64,000 bases of DNA from Welwitschia mirabilis (Eukaryota > Gnetophyta > Gnetopsida > Welwitschiales), in the NCBI GenBank assembly GCA_051453625.1, contig JBOZIK010000001.1, positions 167,300,814 to 167,364,813 on the forward strand, written 5' to 3'. Shown piece by piece: positions 9,761 to 20,859 of the stretch. The notes under the pieces are model-generated. The model saw only the letters and a program-made list of their open reading frames with translations, did not search any database and was not told the origin of the DNA. How positions within the stretch are numbered: position 1 is the first letter of the stretch; each line of letters opens with the position of its first letter. The position numbers were made by a program, and so were the translations under genes.

Positions 9761-11080
9761 TCCTTTAGCTATCTTGATAAAAGGTAAGTAGTTTTATTTG
9801 TACCTACAAGACTTTCAAAGGCATTATCAAACTCTTTATTGGCTAACTCAAGTTTATTTTGTAGAGACAATAATTTAAATCTTAAATCCTTATTTTTACA
9901 AGCTACATCTTCACAAAGAAAATAAAATTATTTATAAGCTTCTTCAATATTTTTAGAATTTTCAAATATTACCTCTTTCTTGTTAGAGATTGTATGCTTA
10001 TTCTTGATAGATGATATGAAGGCATACTAGTTAGTGATAGCTAACAATCCATACTCCTCTTCGTCATCTTGAGATATCTCTAAATTAGATTCTTCCTCAT
10101 CATCCCAAGTAACTTTGAGAACTTTCTTCACTTTGATTTTAGCCTTTTGTGTATTAGCACATTCTGCTATTGTGTGTCCAAAGCCCTTGCACTCAAAGCA
10201 TTACAAAAGTTTTTTTTCCCTTGTAAAGTTCTTAAAATAATTCTTCTTCTCAAAGTAATCCTCATTGGTATTAAATCTTATTGTATCAAGATCTTTATGT
10301 TTACTTAGAAATCTTTTAAAATTTCTAGCCAAAAGGACTAAAATCCTCATCATCTTCTTCATTGTTAGAACATTCATTGCATTGACTTAAACATTTCAAG
10401 GCAATATTCTTTGTCTTAGATCCTTTATCATTCATAATAATAGCTTCATATGCAATTAATGATTCTTTAAGCTCTTCTAGACTCATGGTATATAGATTTT
10501 TACTCTCTTCTATCACAATAATCTTAGGTCTAAAATGCTTGGGCAAGCTCCTCAAGATATTTCACACAACTCTTTATTCTAGAATATTTTCTCTAAGAAC
10601 CCACATTGTATTTACAATGTTCATTACCTTGGCCCTATATTTAGTGATAGATTCTTATTCTTTCATTATAATATTTTTGAATTGAGTTGTTAAAAATTGT
10701 AACTTGAAATTTTTCACAATACTCGTACCTTCATGAGTGATCTTGAGGGTATCCTAGATTTCATTTGTAGAGGAACATTGAACTACTTAGCTGTACTCCT
10801 CCAGATCAAGGGCATAAATAAGTTCATTTATTGCTTTTTTATTAAGCCTTGCTTTCTTCTTTTTTTATTAGACCAACCTGGTAATGGAATAGTCGGTCCA
10901 AAATAGCTACACACAATACTATCCCATATATTTAAATCAAGAGACTTTAAAAATATTATCATTTTAGTTTTTTAACAAGAATAGTTTGACCCATTGAAAT
11001 AAGATGGCATTGAGATCAAATGGCCTTCATCAGTGATAGATCACATTAGATCACTCAGAGTGGTAAAGATATATCAAGAG
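9761..11080 (-). pseudogene. gag of element F
   Basis: On the minus strand the gag begins near 11050. It includes RSLPKHFRPKIIVIEESK and MSLEELKESLIAYE (10430-10555), a signature of copia gag polyproteins (UBN2/gag-polypeptide type). A zinc-knuckle remnant (CKGFGHTIAECAN, near 10170) is followed by KVTWDDEEESN. An acidic then coiled-coil-like region rich in Leu, Lys, Asn and Glu spans 9780-10060. The protein would package element RNA. Scattered stops occur. Confidence 0.82.
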
Positions 11081-11087
11081 TAATCTT

Positions 11088-11100
11088 GCTCTAATACTAA
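11088..11100 (-). promoter_or_regulatory. primer binding site of element F
   Basis: The minus strand reads TTAGTATTAGAGC against TTGGTATCAGAGC, the initiator-Met tRNA site usual in plant copia. The two differences are transitions. It lies one base from the LTR end. Confidence 0.8.
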
Positions 11101-11101
11101 T

Positions 11102-12380
11102 TGAAATTCCTAGAGGGTTTGAATAGGAATAATGATCACTTTTAAATCTAAAATGAAATTAATCATCTTTGCAAGTAAAAATTAAATCTAAGAAAAATTG
11201 CAAAAATAGAAAAGTAATCATCCCACAAGATTTATAGTGATTTGGCAATGTGCCTACTTCACTCTTCAAGGAAAGATAGGATGTCCTCTTTCTTGGTTCC
11301 CTCATCACTCTTGAACTGATGATTTTCTGGCTAATCATCAATCACTCTTATAACAATGATGATTTTTAGGCTTATTATCAATCTCACACACATCAATGAT
11401 GATTTTTAGGTTTATTATTAATCTCACATATAATAGTGATGATTTTCAGGCTTATCATCAACCTTACACATAACAGTGATGATTTTCTAGGCCTATCATT
11501 AGCTTATCAACTTAAAGTCTTTTAATGGCTTAAACTCAACTATAGAAAGAATAGAAGAATAATGAAATGTACCTTAATAATATATGCAATAATGTAGGAT
11601 CTGCTTTGAATGAGTATACAAAATAGAATCACCAATCACTAATAGATTACCCAAGATTAGATTTAAGTTCTCTTCACAAAACTGTATATGCCAAATATTT
11701 TGGTCCACAAAAATGATTAACTCTAATCAAATAGGGTTTACCCCTTTTATAAAGAAATGAGAAATAGTTGTTAGAAAGCAATCCTAAATAATGATTCCAA
11801 TGCATGTCAATCTGATATTCCAATCAAATTCATATTTCAAATGTGATTGAAAGATGTGCTAGAAGAAAATATCCATTAAAAATCATTGCGCTATCACCCG
11901 AAGAGAACCATTTTTTCAATGGTTTGAAGGAGGGACATCTACTTTAAGAAATGGAGACATCCTTACTCCCAGGGGGGCAGATGTCCTTCCTCAAGCAGTG
12001 CAGACATTCACACTACTAGGAGAGTAAGGACGTCCATCCTTGAAGGGGATAGAAATCTGCACCTATCATAGGTGTAAACTAGAAAAAATATGAATGAAGG
12101 AGAGGCGTCCAATCTATTTGGAGTAGGAACATTCGCACCTAAGACCTGTTAATCACATTCCCTATAAGAAGAAGGGACATCATCATATTTGAATAGGAAT
12201 GTCCACACCTGATAACTATCACAAATACAATTTACCTGCAAGAAGAGGGAACGTTCGTCCTATTTTAAAGGGGGACATTCATATGTAAAGGTTGGCTTCT
12301 TAGCTAGATTGTAATGAATGATGACCATTTTTTTGCTTGAATCTCATGCTTATTGGCATAATTGAAACTATATACTTACA
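11102..12380 (-). repeat. 5' LTR of element F
   Basis: It starts (minus strand) TGTAAGTATATAG at 12380 and ends TTTCA at 11102, a TG...CA structure. It is homologous to 4723-6055 with perhaps 80-85% identity by eye. It contains the hairpin tandem array (11316-11510), a TATA box at 11744 and clustered GGATGTCC/GGACATCC phrases at 11930-12290. Confidence 0.88.
11316..11510. repeat. tandem array of hairpin-forming ~48-bp units (F 5' LTR)
   Basis: There are four to five units with TGATGATTTT and TTATCATCA arms, parallel to the array at 4938-5185. Unit boundaries are preserved between the two LTRs, so the array predates insertion. Confidence 0.8.
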
Positions 12381-12570
12381 CAAATTACTATAAAACTTAC
12401 ATGCAAATGATTGATATTCCTTTGCTTTCTATTATTTTTATTTTTCAGAATACTTTCAGTTTTTATGCACAAGTTTTTTAGTGATTTCTTCTCAAAAAAA
12501 GTATTTTTATTTGAAGATTATTCATTAATTTTTAGAATCCTATTCACCCCCCAGGGTTCTTGATCCTATA
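12381..12570 (+). repeat. left LTR of element G, second part
   Basis: It continues the LTR broken at 4722: ACTATAAAACTTACATG matches 19110-19126 of the right LTR. It ends ...GATCCTATA, matching the right LTR end CATCCTATA. The primer site follows two bases later. Confidence 0.87.
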
Positions 12571-12572
12571 AC

Positions 12573-12584
12573 TAGTATCAGAGC
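12573..12584 (+). promoter_or_regulatory. primer binding site of element G
   Basis: TAGTATCAGAGC differs from TGGTATCAGAGC (initiator-Met tRNA site) by one G-to-A change. Confidence 0.85.
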
Positions 12585-12599
12585 TAAGTTGAGTCCATA

Positions 12600-13440
12600 T
12601 TAAAATTTTAACTGATCTAGACTCTAGAACCCTAAATGAATAATCTCATTATTGGCTTTTCAACTATGTCTACTTTAGCAAAAACCAATGCCAATGAGAA
12701 TATTTTTCTAGTTTCAATATCTCAAGTTAAATGGACTACCACTAATAGATCCAGTGCTATGTTAGACACTTGTGCTATTAATGGTATACTTTATACAATT
12801 TGTACACATATTTTCAAGCAGATTATAAATTGTGGACATGCAAAGGAGACATGGAATGATGATAGTAGTTCAAGTAAGAATCAAATGGAGATAGAATACT
12901 ATATTTCATGGTGATTATGCTTCCACTATAGAACTTACCTAGCACATTAGAGCCTGATGATTTGGATATAACTAATAAAGAATAGAATGAGCTAGAAGAT
13001 AGTTATCAAGAACTATACTTAGAATGTAAAAAGTTGGCAAAGAAAATACATAATCTGAATAAGATTATAAAGCCTCTCATTAAAGAAAAATAGGAAATAG
13101 AATCAAAGTATAAAAAGATTAAATCTAAAAATTCTAATCTCATTTTACAAGTAAAATATTTATCTTTTTTTGTTAATAAATTTTCTAGTGGTTCTTCCAA
13201 ATTAGAATAGATGCTTAGAGATTAGAAACCTGCTGGTAATAAGTTAAGTATTGGATTCATCCCTCAAAATCCTCAAAGTCAGAAAAATAGGTAACTTGGA
13301 AAAGTAAATTTATGTCTAAAGTTACTTGTCATTTCTGTGATAAGACAGAATATTTAAAACTTTTTGTATGGCTAGAAAGTTAATGTTATTTTCAAATTTA
13401 ATTATTTCTTTTTCTTTTAAATTTTTGTAAGAGGAAGTGT
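12600..13440 (+). pseudogene. gag of element G
   Basis: A start near 12636 opens 92 codons that include KQIINCGHAKETWN, the usual copia gag 'CKTAKEAW' position. An abrupt shift at about 12860 to a Ser/Glu-rich stretch suggests an internal deletion. A Lys/Leu-rich coiled-coil-like region follows with many stops. A zinc-knuckle remnant (CHFCDKTEYLKLF) lies near 13330. The order matches gag of element F, but it is shorter. Confidence 0.75.
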
Positions 13441-14127
13441 ATCACATTAGTCTAAAAATACTAAGTGGGTAAAAGCTAATGATTTAAAAAGTCTCTTAAT
13501 TCAGACAACTTTCAAGATTTTAAATAGTAGTAGCCAATATTTAGACAATGGATGCTTAAGACATATGACAAAAGACAAATCTAGATTCAAGCAATTAAGT
13601 GACTTTAATAGAGGAGAAGTGACTTTTAGTGATAATGAAAGAGCAAAAATAGAAGTTATTAGAAGCATTAGATGAGGTAACTTACCTAGAATTAATAAAT
13701 TTTTAGATGTTAATAATTTAAAGCATAATTTATTAAGTATTAGCTAAATATGTAATAAAGGTCATAAGGTAGTTTTTGATAAGTCTAAATATTAAATTTT
13801 TCATGGCAAATCAAATGATGTTATATTTAGAGTAAATAGAATAGACAATGTTTATAGCATAGATTAATCATTTTTTCCATGTTATTTTTCTCATGTTTCT
13901 CAAGAAGAGCTTTTGCATAAATGATTAGGTCATGTTAATTATGATCAATTNNNNNNNNNNNNNNNNNNNNNNNNNNNNNNNNNNNNNNNNNNNNNNNNNN
14001 NNNNNNNNNNNNNNNNNNNNNNNNNNNNNNNNNNNNNNNNNNNNNNNNNNTTTCCATGTTATTTTTCTCATGTTTCTCAAGAAGAGCTTTTGCATAAATG
14101 ATTAGGTCATGTTAATTATGATCAATT
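13441..14127 (+). pseudogene. protease and GAG-pre-integrase of element G
   Basis: The protease motif YLDNGCLRHMTKDKS at about 13535-13580 has lost the active DSG (now DNG). It is followed by DFNRGEVTFSDNE, FLDVNNLKHNLLSIS and a pre-integrase end (HVSQEELLHK, GHVNYDQL). The region is cut by a 100-base N run whose flanks (13874-13950 and 14051-14127) are an identical 77-mer, so the apparent repeat is probably an assembly effect. Confidence 0.8.
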
Positions 14128-14930
14128 GAAAAAAATTATTTGTAAATTGTGAAAGATATTCATAAAATAAATATAGAAAAATAGGTTTTATGTGATGCAT
14201 GCCAAAAGGAAAAACAAATAAGAACTTTACATAAAAGTAAAAACCAAGTTTCCACAATTATGCCATTAGAGCTCATTTATATGAACTTGGTAGGCCTCGC
14301 TCAAACTTAAAGTTTAGGTGGTTAACATTATTGTCTTACTATAATTGATAATTACTCTAGATATAGATGGGTTGCATTTATTTTAAGCAAATATAAAACT
14401 TACAAATATTGGATAGAAGTATGTAAGAAGATTCAAAATGAGAAAGGATACACCATAATAAAAGTAAGAAGTGATTATGGTAGTGAATTCGAAAATCATT
14501 ATTTCGAGAAATATTGCATTAAAAATGGAATTGATCACTAATTTTCAGCCCCTAAAATACCACAATAATATGGTATTACTGAAAGAAATAATAGAGTCCT
14601 CTCAGAAATGACATGAAATATGTTAAATAATAAGGAGGTTCCAAAATCATTTTGGGTAGAGGCTATTAGCACTGCATGTTATATTATTTACAGAGTTTAT
14701 CTCAGACTTAGTATGAATAAAATGCCATATGAGTTGTGCAAAGAAATACAATCTAATATTTCCTATTTTAAGATTTTTAGAAGTAAATGTTATGTGCTAA
14801 AAGATAGAGAACATCTGAGCAAGTTTAAATCTAAAGCCGATGAATCTATATTTTTGGGTTACTCAACTAGAAGTAGAGCATATCGATTTTCAATAACAGA
14901 AGTTCAATGGTAAAAGAGTCAATTAATGTA
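14128..14930 (+). pseudogene. integrase of element G
   Basis: A degraded integrase core comes first (a CDACQK-like CDACQKEK motif near 14195, and SDYGSEFENHYF near 14470). A clean 97-codon stretch from 14620 follows (VPKSFWVEAISTACYI, then FGSKCYVLKDR-type text and SKFKSKADESIFLGYS), typical of the copia integrase C-terminal region. Several frameshifts separate the parts. The enzyme would join element DNA to the host chromosome. Confidence 0.82.
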
Positions 14931-15099
14931 TAAATTAATGAGATTGATACAAGGCCAAATTGTTCAGATGATGAGGAAGACATATCTACAAGTATCCCCA
15001 CAACAAACATAGTAACTACTAAAAATAATGAAGCTCTTGCAAGGAAAGTTACAACTAAAAATTTCAAAGAGTTAAAAGATCATTCATTAGGATCTATTA

Positions 15100-15895
15100 T
15101 TGGAGAAGTTAGTTCAAAAATAAAGACAAGGAGTTCTATGAATAATGTTTGTACCCACATTTGTTATGTTTCAAAAATAGATCCCAAGAAATTTGAAGAA
15201 GTTGAAAATTATAAAGAATGGATGATGGCAATTAACATGAGTTACAACAATTTAAAAGAAATGATATTTAGAAACTTATAGAAAGGCCAAAAAATAAAAA
15301 TGTCATTGAGAATAAGTGGATTTCTAAAAACAAATATGATGAAGAAAATAATGTCATTAAAAACAAGGTAAGATTAGTAGCACAAGGCTACAACAAAATA
15401 GAAGGCATTAATGTAGGTGATACTTTTACTCCTATTGCAAGGCTTGATAGCATTAGAATGTTTTTATTGTTTGTAATCTTTAAAAATTTTCAAAGTGTAT
15501 TAAATGAATGTTAAGAGTGATTTTTTAAATATTACCTTAAATGAAGAAGTATATGTAGAGCAACCATAAGGTTTTATTGATTCTCATAAAACTGATCATG
15601 CTTATAGGCTTAAGAAAGCCTTGTATAGATTGAAGCAAGCTCCAAAAGGTTGGTATGAGAAGCTAGCCACATTCTTAAATGATAATGGATATAGTTATGA
15701 AACAGTAGGCAAAACCTTGTTTGTGAAGAACTTAAGAAATAATTTCATTATTGTACAAATATATGTCGATGATATTGTATTTGGTGCCTCAAACAAAGGG
15801 TTGTCAAAAGAATTTGTAACTATTATGATAATACATTTTGAAATGAGCATGACTGATGAAGTAAAAATGTTTCCTAGATTACAAATTAAGTAAAT
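15100..15895 (+). pseudogene. reverse transcriptase of element G
   Basis: An RVT_2-type polymerase is visible: IENKWISKNKYDE and VRLVAQGYNK at about 15300-15400, then DTFTPIARLDSIRM. A 90-codon open stretch at 15621 contains YRLKQAPKGWYEKL and the catalytic YVDDIVFGAS. Only the first part, to about 15600, carries stops and a frameshift. The YVDD box is intact. Confidence 0.88.
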
Positions 15896-17100
15896 AAAGG
15901 ATGGAATATTTATTTCTCAATATAAATTAAAAAATATTCAATCAAACATTTTGAATTGAAAAATGCAAAAACAACTAATACTCCTATATCAACATCTTGT
16001 AAAGTAAGTTTGGATGAGAATGGAAAATCAATAGATTAAAAACTTTATAGGAGTATGATTAGAAGTTTATTATATTTAATTGCAAGTAGACCAGACATTA
16101 TGTTTAGTGTTGGAGTTTGTGTAAGGTATTAATCCCAACCAAAAGAATCACACTTACAAGTAGTAAAAAGAATAATTAGATATGTAAAAGATACATGTGA
16201 TCATGATTTATGGTATCCTACAAAGACATCCTTTGAACTTGTAAGATATAGTGATGTGGATCTAGTTGGATGTAAGGACGATAGAAAGAGCATAAGTGGA
16301 AATTATTTTCTTTTATATTCATGCTTAGTAGGATGAAAAAGTAAGGAAAAAAATTCAATTTTTCTNNNNNNNNNNNNNNNNNNNNNNNNNNNNNNNNNNN
16401 NNNNNNNNNNNNNNNNNNNNNNNNNNNNNNNNNNNNNNNNNNNNNNNNNNNNNNNNNNNNNNNNNAAAAATTGATAGGAGTATAATTGAAAGTTTATTAG
16501 ACTTGACTGCAAGTAGACCAGATATCATGTTTATGTTAGAGTGTATGCAAGGTATCAATATCGACTAAAAAAATCATACTTATAAGAAGTAAAAAGAATA
16601 ATTAGATATGTAAAAGGTACATGTAATTATGATTTGTGGTATCCTATAGAGACATCCTTTGAGCTTGCAGTTTTAGTGATGTGGATTAGGCTGGATGTAC
16701 AAATGATAGAAATAGTACAAGTAAAAATTATTTTCTTTTAAGTTCATGCTTAGTAGGATGGACAAGTAAGAAATAAAATTCAGTCTCCCTTTCAATAGCA
16801 AATGCTAAATATATTGTAGCAAGGAGTTGTTATGCTCATCTATTACGAATGAAAGAAATGCTAAAGGATTTTGATGTAAATTTTGAACAAGTTTCTATTT
16901 TTTGTGATAATACTAGTGTAATAAACATTTATAAAAATCTTGTTCATCACTCAAGAACCAAACATATTGAGCTAAGGCACCATTTTTTAAGAGATCAAGT
17001 AGAAAAAGAAAACCTCACTATGAACTTTGTTAGTATAGATCATTAGCTAATAGATATTTTTATCAAATCCCTAAATTTTGATACTTTTCTTCATCTTTGA
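15896..17100 (+). pseudogene. RT tail and RNase H of element G, with internal duplication
   Basis: The RT tail (SLLYLIASRPDIMFSVG region) and an early RNase H piece (WYPTKTSFELVRYSDVD, CLVG) occupy 16036-16365. After a 100-base N run a diverged second copy of the same segment follows at 16466-16790. The RNase H end is clear at 16849-17046: CDNTSVINIYKNLVHHSRTK, then HIELRHHFLRD. The duplicated copies differ at many positions, unlike the exact 77-bp gap repeats elsewhere. Confidence 0.8.
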
Positions 17101-17790
17101 AATGAACGAGGGGTTATCCCATCATCCTCTAGATGATTGTGGGATGGTCGACTAGATCTATGATTCGGTTAACTAGATGTGATTACTTGACTAAAATGAA
17201 AGCCCAATTGCTAGACCTTATCAGTTCTATAAAACACTTTAGAGGAATTTGGAAGCTCAAAGCAGAAGGATACCAAAGAGGAAAAAGAAAAATAATCTGA
17301 TTAGATCTTTTCTCTATGCTTATATTTTTCTTTCTTGATTATGTGTATTTCTCTCCTTTGTTATTGATGTCAAAAAAGGGAGAATTAGTTGTGTTATTTA
17401 TGTCATTTCTAATATATCTACTCTTGATGAAAACTTTCAATTTGTATTGATTATTTTAATGTAATAAAAATGCACTTATTTTTCATCATTTCTATCTAAA
17501 ACTTGTAGTGCACTTTTATTTTTTATGATTAAATTTTTTATTTATCTTAAGGTTGTTAAATAATACATGATCAAAATGTTATTTCTCATAAATATTTTGT
17601 CATTTTCTTATCTCTCCAAAATTACATCTCCAATCATTTTAATAATAGCACAAGTTAAAACTTTTCAAAATGTCTTATTTGACATAAATTGTCTAATATT
17701 TTCTAAAAAAGATTAATAGGCATTTCATGAGGGGGAGTTTTCGCAAATTCAATATTTTTTTAAACTAAGGAAACATTTGCCATTAATTTC
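17101..17790 (+). other. 3' untranslated region of element G, no gene
   Basis: This lies between RNase H and the polypurine tract. It contains TTGATGTCAAAAAAGGGAGA at 17367, a sentence typical of SIRE-like copia 3' regions, and a TCATCCTCTAGATGA box near 17130. In contrast to element F, no envelope-position ORF was found. Confidence 0.6.
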
Positions 17791-17802
17791 AAAGGAGGAG
17801 AT
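17791..17802 (+). promoter_or_regulatory. polypurine tract of element G
   Basis: AAAGGAGGAGAT directly precedes the right LTR start TGTTGAAT. Confidence 0.9.
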
Positions 17803-19296
17803 TGTTGAATTATGAATTACTAATTTATGACAAATTAATGTTTTTTGTGTAGTAAAATTTATTGTATCTTGTGCAAAAAATATTGATTACTTATAAGTCA
17901 AAAACTGAAGCAATATATGCAACATTTTGATCTTGAAATTTATTAAGTTTTGTTACCCTCTTAAAAAATCAATCAAACTTCTAAAAGGTCAATCATACCC
18001 ATAGAAAACCTTCAAGAATAAACTAAATTCAAGGGATTGACCAGACTTCTGAGGGATCGACTAGACCTATGAACCTGAGAATTAATACTTCTAAACTGAT
18101 CATCAAAGGGTCGATCAGACCTATGAGGGGTCAATTAGACTTGAGCATTGTGCACCTGATACTCTTAAACTAATCATCGGGGGGTTGACTAGACACCTAA
18201 GGGATCGATTGAACCTAAGAACTGAGCATTAATACTTCACACCTGATCAACAAGGGGTCGACCATATTACTGAAGGATCAACTAGANNNNNNNNNNNNNN
18301 NNNNNNNNNNNNNNNNNNNNNNNNNNNNNNNNNNNNNNNNNNNNNNNNNNNNNNNNNNNNNNNNNNNNNNNNNNNNNNNNNNNNNNCCTGATGTAGAAAA
18401 ATTGAGACGGATTTTATTAGGACCAAGCAGAAGACCGAATAGTTATGTAGGTGACTAGATGAGAGGCCAACTAGATCTTAAAAAGTCAATTAGACATGAA
18501 GCCATAAGAAACTGGGATGACTAAAAAGTTTACTTGAGTAACCTGTTTAAGTGATGACACTAGAAGGGGTTGACTGGACGTTTGAGGGGTTGACTGGATG
18601 AGATAGAAACAAAAATTTTATATCTATTATGTAGCCATTTTATGATCATTGAAAGTGCATTTTAACTTGTAATAATCTTAAAATACTTCTATTATAAATA
18701 GCCAAGTGTAGGATCACTATAGTACCTTTTACCAAACTATTAAATCTTACGGATTGATCATTGTACTCTTTTGGCATTGCATACCTGATCAAAGACAAAT
18801 TAACATCTATTATATCTTTGCATATGAGGTCAGATCTATAGCACTCCATTGTTTCTAGATTGTATTATATATAGGAGAAGTGCTTCATTTATTTTCATTG
18901 AGCTAAAGAATGAGTGATACCTATGCACTTGGGCATTCTATAATTACTACCACGATTTCTTGCAAAAGGCTGAGACCAAGTCTTAAGAAAAAGTCTATTT
19001 ATAAAGGTTATAGATGAATCTATAATACATAGAAGAGTTTAACGGAGATCTTGATCAAGCTTGGATAGAAGCTAATTGTTAAGAGTGGAATAAAGGGTTT
19101 TCCAAACCATTATAAAACTTGCATGCATATGATTGGTATTTCAATGCTTTCTATTATTTTTATATTTTAGAATACTTTCAATTTTTATGAACAAGTTTTT
19201 CAGTGATTTTTTTTGAAGTAAAGTATTTTTATTTGAAGATTATTTGTTAATTTTTAGAATCCTACTCACCTCCCCTCTAGGGTTCTCCATCCTATA
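17803..19296 (+). repeat. right LTR of element G
   Basis: It matches 3528-4722 plus 12381-12570. It contains the GGGGTCGACCAGAC phrase cluster, a TATA box at 18693-18700 and an N run at 18287-18386. It ends CATCCTATA, where the expected CA end has become TA, and is followed by the duplication ATGAT. Confidence 0.9.
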
Positions 19297-19301
19297 ATGA
19301 T
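19297..19301. repeat. target site duplication ATGAT of element G (right)
   Basis: Exact partner of 3523-3527. Confidence 0.85.
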
Positions 19302-20590
19302 AACTTCATAAATTAAAACATTAGTCAAGTTAAAGATGTTCAAGTGATAGAATAACATTCATCAAAAGAATCAGCTAAGAAAGAAGTCAAAGACTTTCAA
19401 AGAGTTTCTTCTATCATGTTTACGATTTAATAATTCATGGATGTTTAACCTTTGTCCATTTTTTTGAATTTTCCTAGTACTTAAATCGAAAATCTCAACT
19501 AAGCCATTAAAAATGTACTTTCTTTAAAAGATAAAAGCCTAATCATCTAGAGATTAATTTATTGAAAAAACTAAGGATAAAAACATAACAACATAAAATT
19601 AAAAGAAAATACCAAGGAAAACTAAAAAAAAGATTTATTTAGATCCTAAATTCTATTTAACATTTTATTTAAAAGAAAGAAAAAGAAATCCTAAGGTTAC
19701 AGTCATAGGATATTGCATTTTCTCAAAAAAATAGGGATCAAACCAAATATTTATCAATTGATAAACCATAAAAAATATAAAACCATTTTTAGTAAAATTA
19801 ATTAGAGGTAAAATCAATAAAAGGATAAAACTTTAATAGCAAAAATTTTAGAATCTAAATAACAAATGAAAAAGTGATAAATCCTCATTAAAGAATAATC
19901 TCTTCTTTAAATTACATGAATCATCATAATCATCATAAAATACATGCAAGGAATTAAAAAAGATCCAATAAGATTTTTATGGCTCTTTAAAATATCTAAG
20001 AAAATTTCTATCATGAAACTTAAGATATGAATTTTCATTAAAGTGGTAAGGCTTCTTCCAATTAACATAACTAAATGACATTTTATCTCCACAAGTTTTA
20101 ATATAAATATAAGAGATAACAAATTCATGTAACTCATGGAATAATCTCTTATCAAATTGATGATGTAAAGAATTTGAAATATAAATTTTATTTAAGACTT
20201 GATATTAAACATGCAAGATATGAATGGTGCTATTAGGATTCTAAGGCTTTTAAAGAAACTTCTTAGGGTGATTGATTAAGATAGGTTTAATATACTTAAG
20301 AACCTTCTTAAGGTTCAATTCTAAGCATGGATTTGCATCAAGAAGATAATGTTTACCTTAATTTAGAGTTCTAATATATCCCAAGTCTTAATTTTTAAAA
20401 GAGTAATCATTAAAAGCATAAAGAAAAGTGATTTTTTTTGAAAGCGGAAAAGATGTTACTTTGGGTGTTATATGGAGTTTTAAAGGAAAGATATGGAAAG
20501 ATTCTAGGAGTAGATTCCTCAAAGTGATATATTTTATTAAATTCAAGGAGAGGGATGTGATTTGGAAAATTACTTGAATATTCAAATGAG
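19302..20590 (-). other. retroelement interior, weak minus-strand coding character
   Basis: The minus strand has gene-like text without an identified family. Examples are SYVNWKKPYHFNENSYLKFH, near 20050, and DANPCLELNLKKVLKYIKP, near 20300. Both are broken by stops. It lies between the right end of G and the gag-like part of element B, so it is probably the remaining interior of B or of an older element. I could not name a domain. Confidence 0.35.
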
Positions 20591-20601
20591 TGAATGAGTG
20601 A

Positions 20602-20602
<1 letters not shown>

Positions 20603-20676
<74 letters not shown>

Positions 20677-20776
20677 NNNNNNNNNNNNNNNNNNNNNNNN
20701 NNNNNNNNNNNNNNNNNNNNNNNNNNNNNNNNNNNNNNNNNNNNNNNNNNNNNNNNNNNNNNNNNNNNNNNNNNNN

Positions 20777-20847
<71 letters not shown>
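20603..20847. repeat. (TG)n microsatellite with assembly gap
   Basis: Uninterrupted TG dinucleotides run 20603-20676 and 20777-20847 around a 100-base N run, so true length is unknown. It is preceded by GAGTGAGTGAGTGC. CV- or TH-repeat peptides read through it are not genes. Confidence 0.95.
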
Positions 20848-20849
<2 letters not shown>

Positions 20850-20859
20850 GTGAAAGAGA

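Larger units (their letters stand above)
4723..12380 (-). mobile_element. Ty1/copia element F nested in the LTR of G
   Basis: Two direct repeats of about 1.3 kb (4723-6055 and 11102-12380) flank a 5-kb interior read on the minus strand. The right copy is the 5' LTR, with a primer site beside it (11088-11100). The left copy is the 3' LTR, with a polypurine tract beside it (6056-6070). The interior carries gag, protease, the start of integrase, an RT/RNase H tail and a further ORF in the envelope position. Most of RT and RNase H is missing. The LTR of G continues in register on both sides. The expected 5-bp duplication is degenerate (CGATA left, CAAAT right; the uninterrupted LTR reads CAAAC). 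Confidence 0.88.
3528..19296 (+). mobile_element. Ty1/copia element G, full length, SIRE-like layout
   Basis: This is a complete but decayed copia element. It has two homologous LTRs (left in two pieces, 3528-4722 and 12381-12570; right, 17803-19296). An initiator-Met-type primer site follows the left LTR, then gag, protease, integrase, reverse transcriptase and RNase H in copia order. A polypurine tract abuts the right LTR, and the whole is flanked by the 5-bp duplication ATGAT. Element F is inserted in the left LTR. LTRs of about 1.4-1.5 kb, a gag-proximal coiled region and a 3' GATGTCAAAAAAGGGAGA tract fit the SIRE/Maximus lineage; that placement is inference. Every ORF carries stops, so it is not mobile by itself. 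Confidence 0.9.

Noticed and set aside
13874-14127. Apparent direct repeat in the protease region of element G
   Set aside because: An exact 77-mer on both sides of a 100-base N run is best read as unmerged contig ends, not a biological repeat.
14867-15067. Minus-strand 66-codon frame inside element G
   Set aside because: It is antisense to the integrase-RT linker of G and has no independent support.
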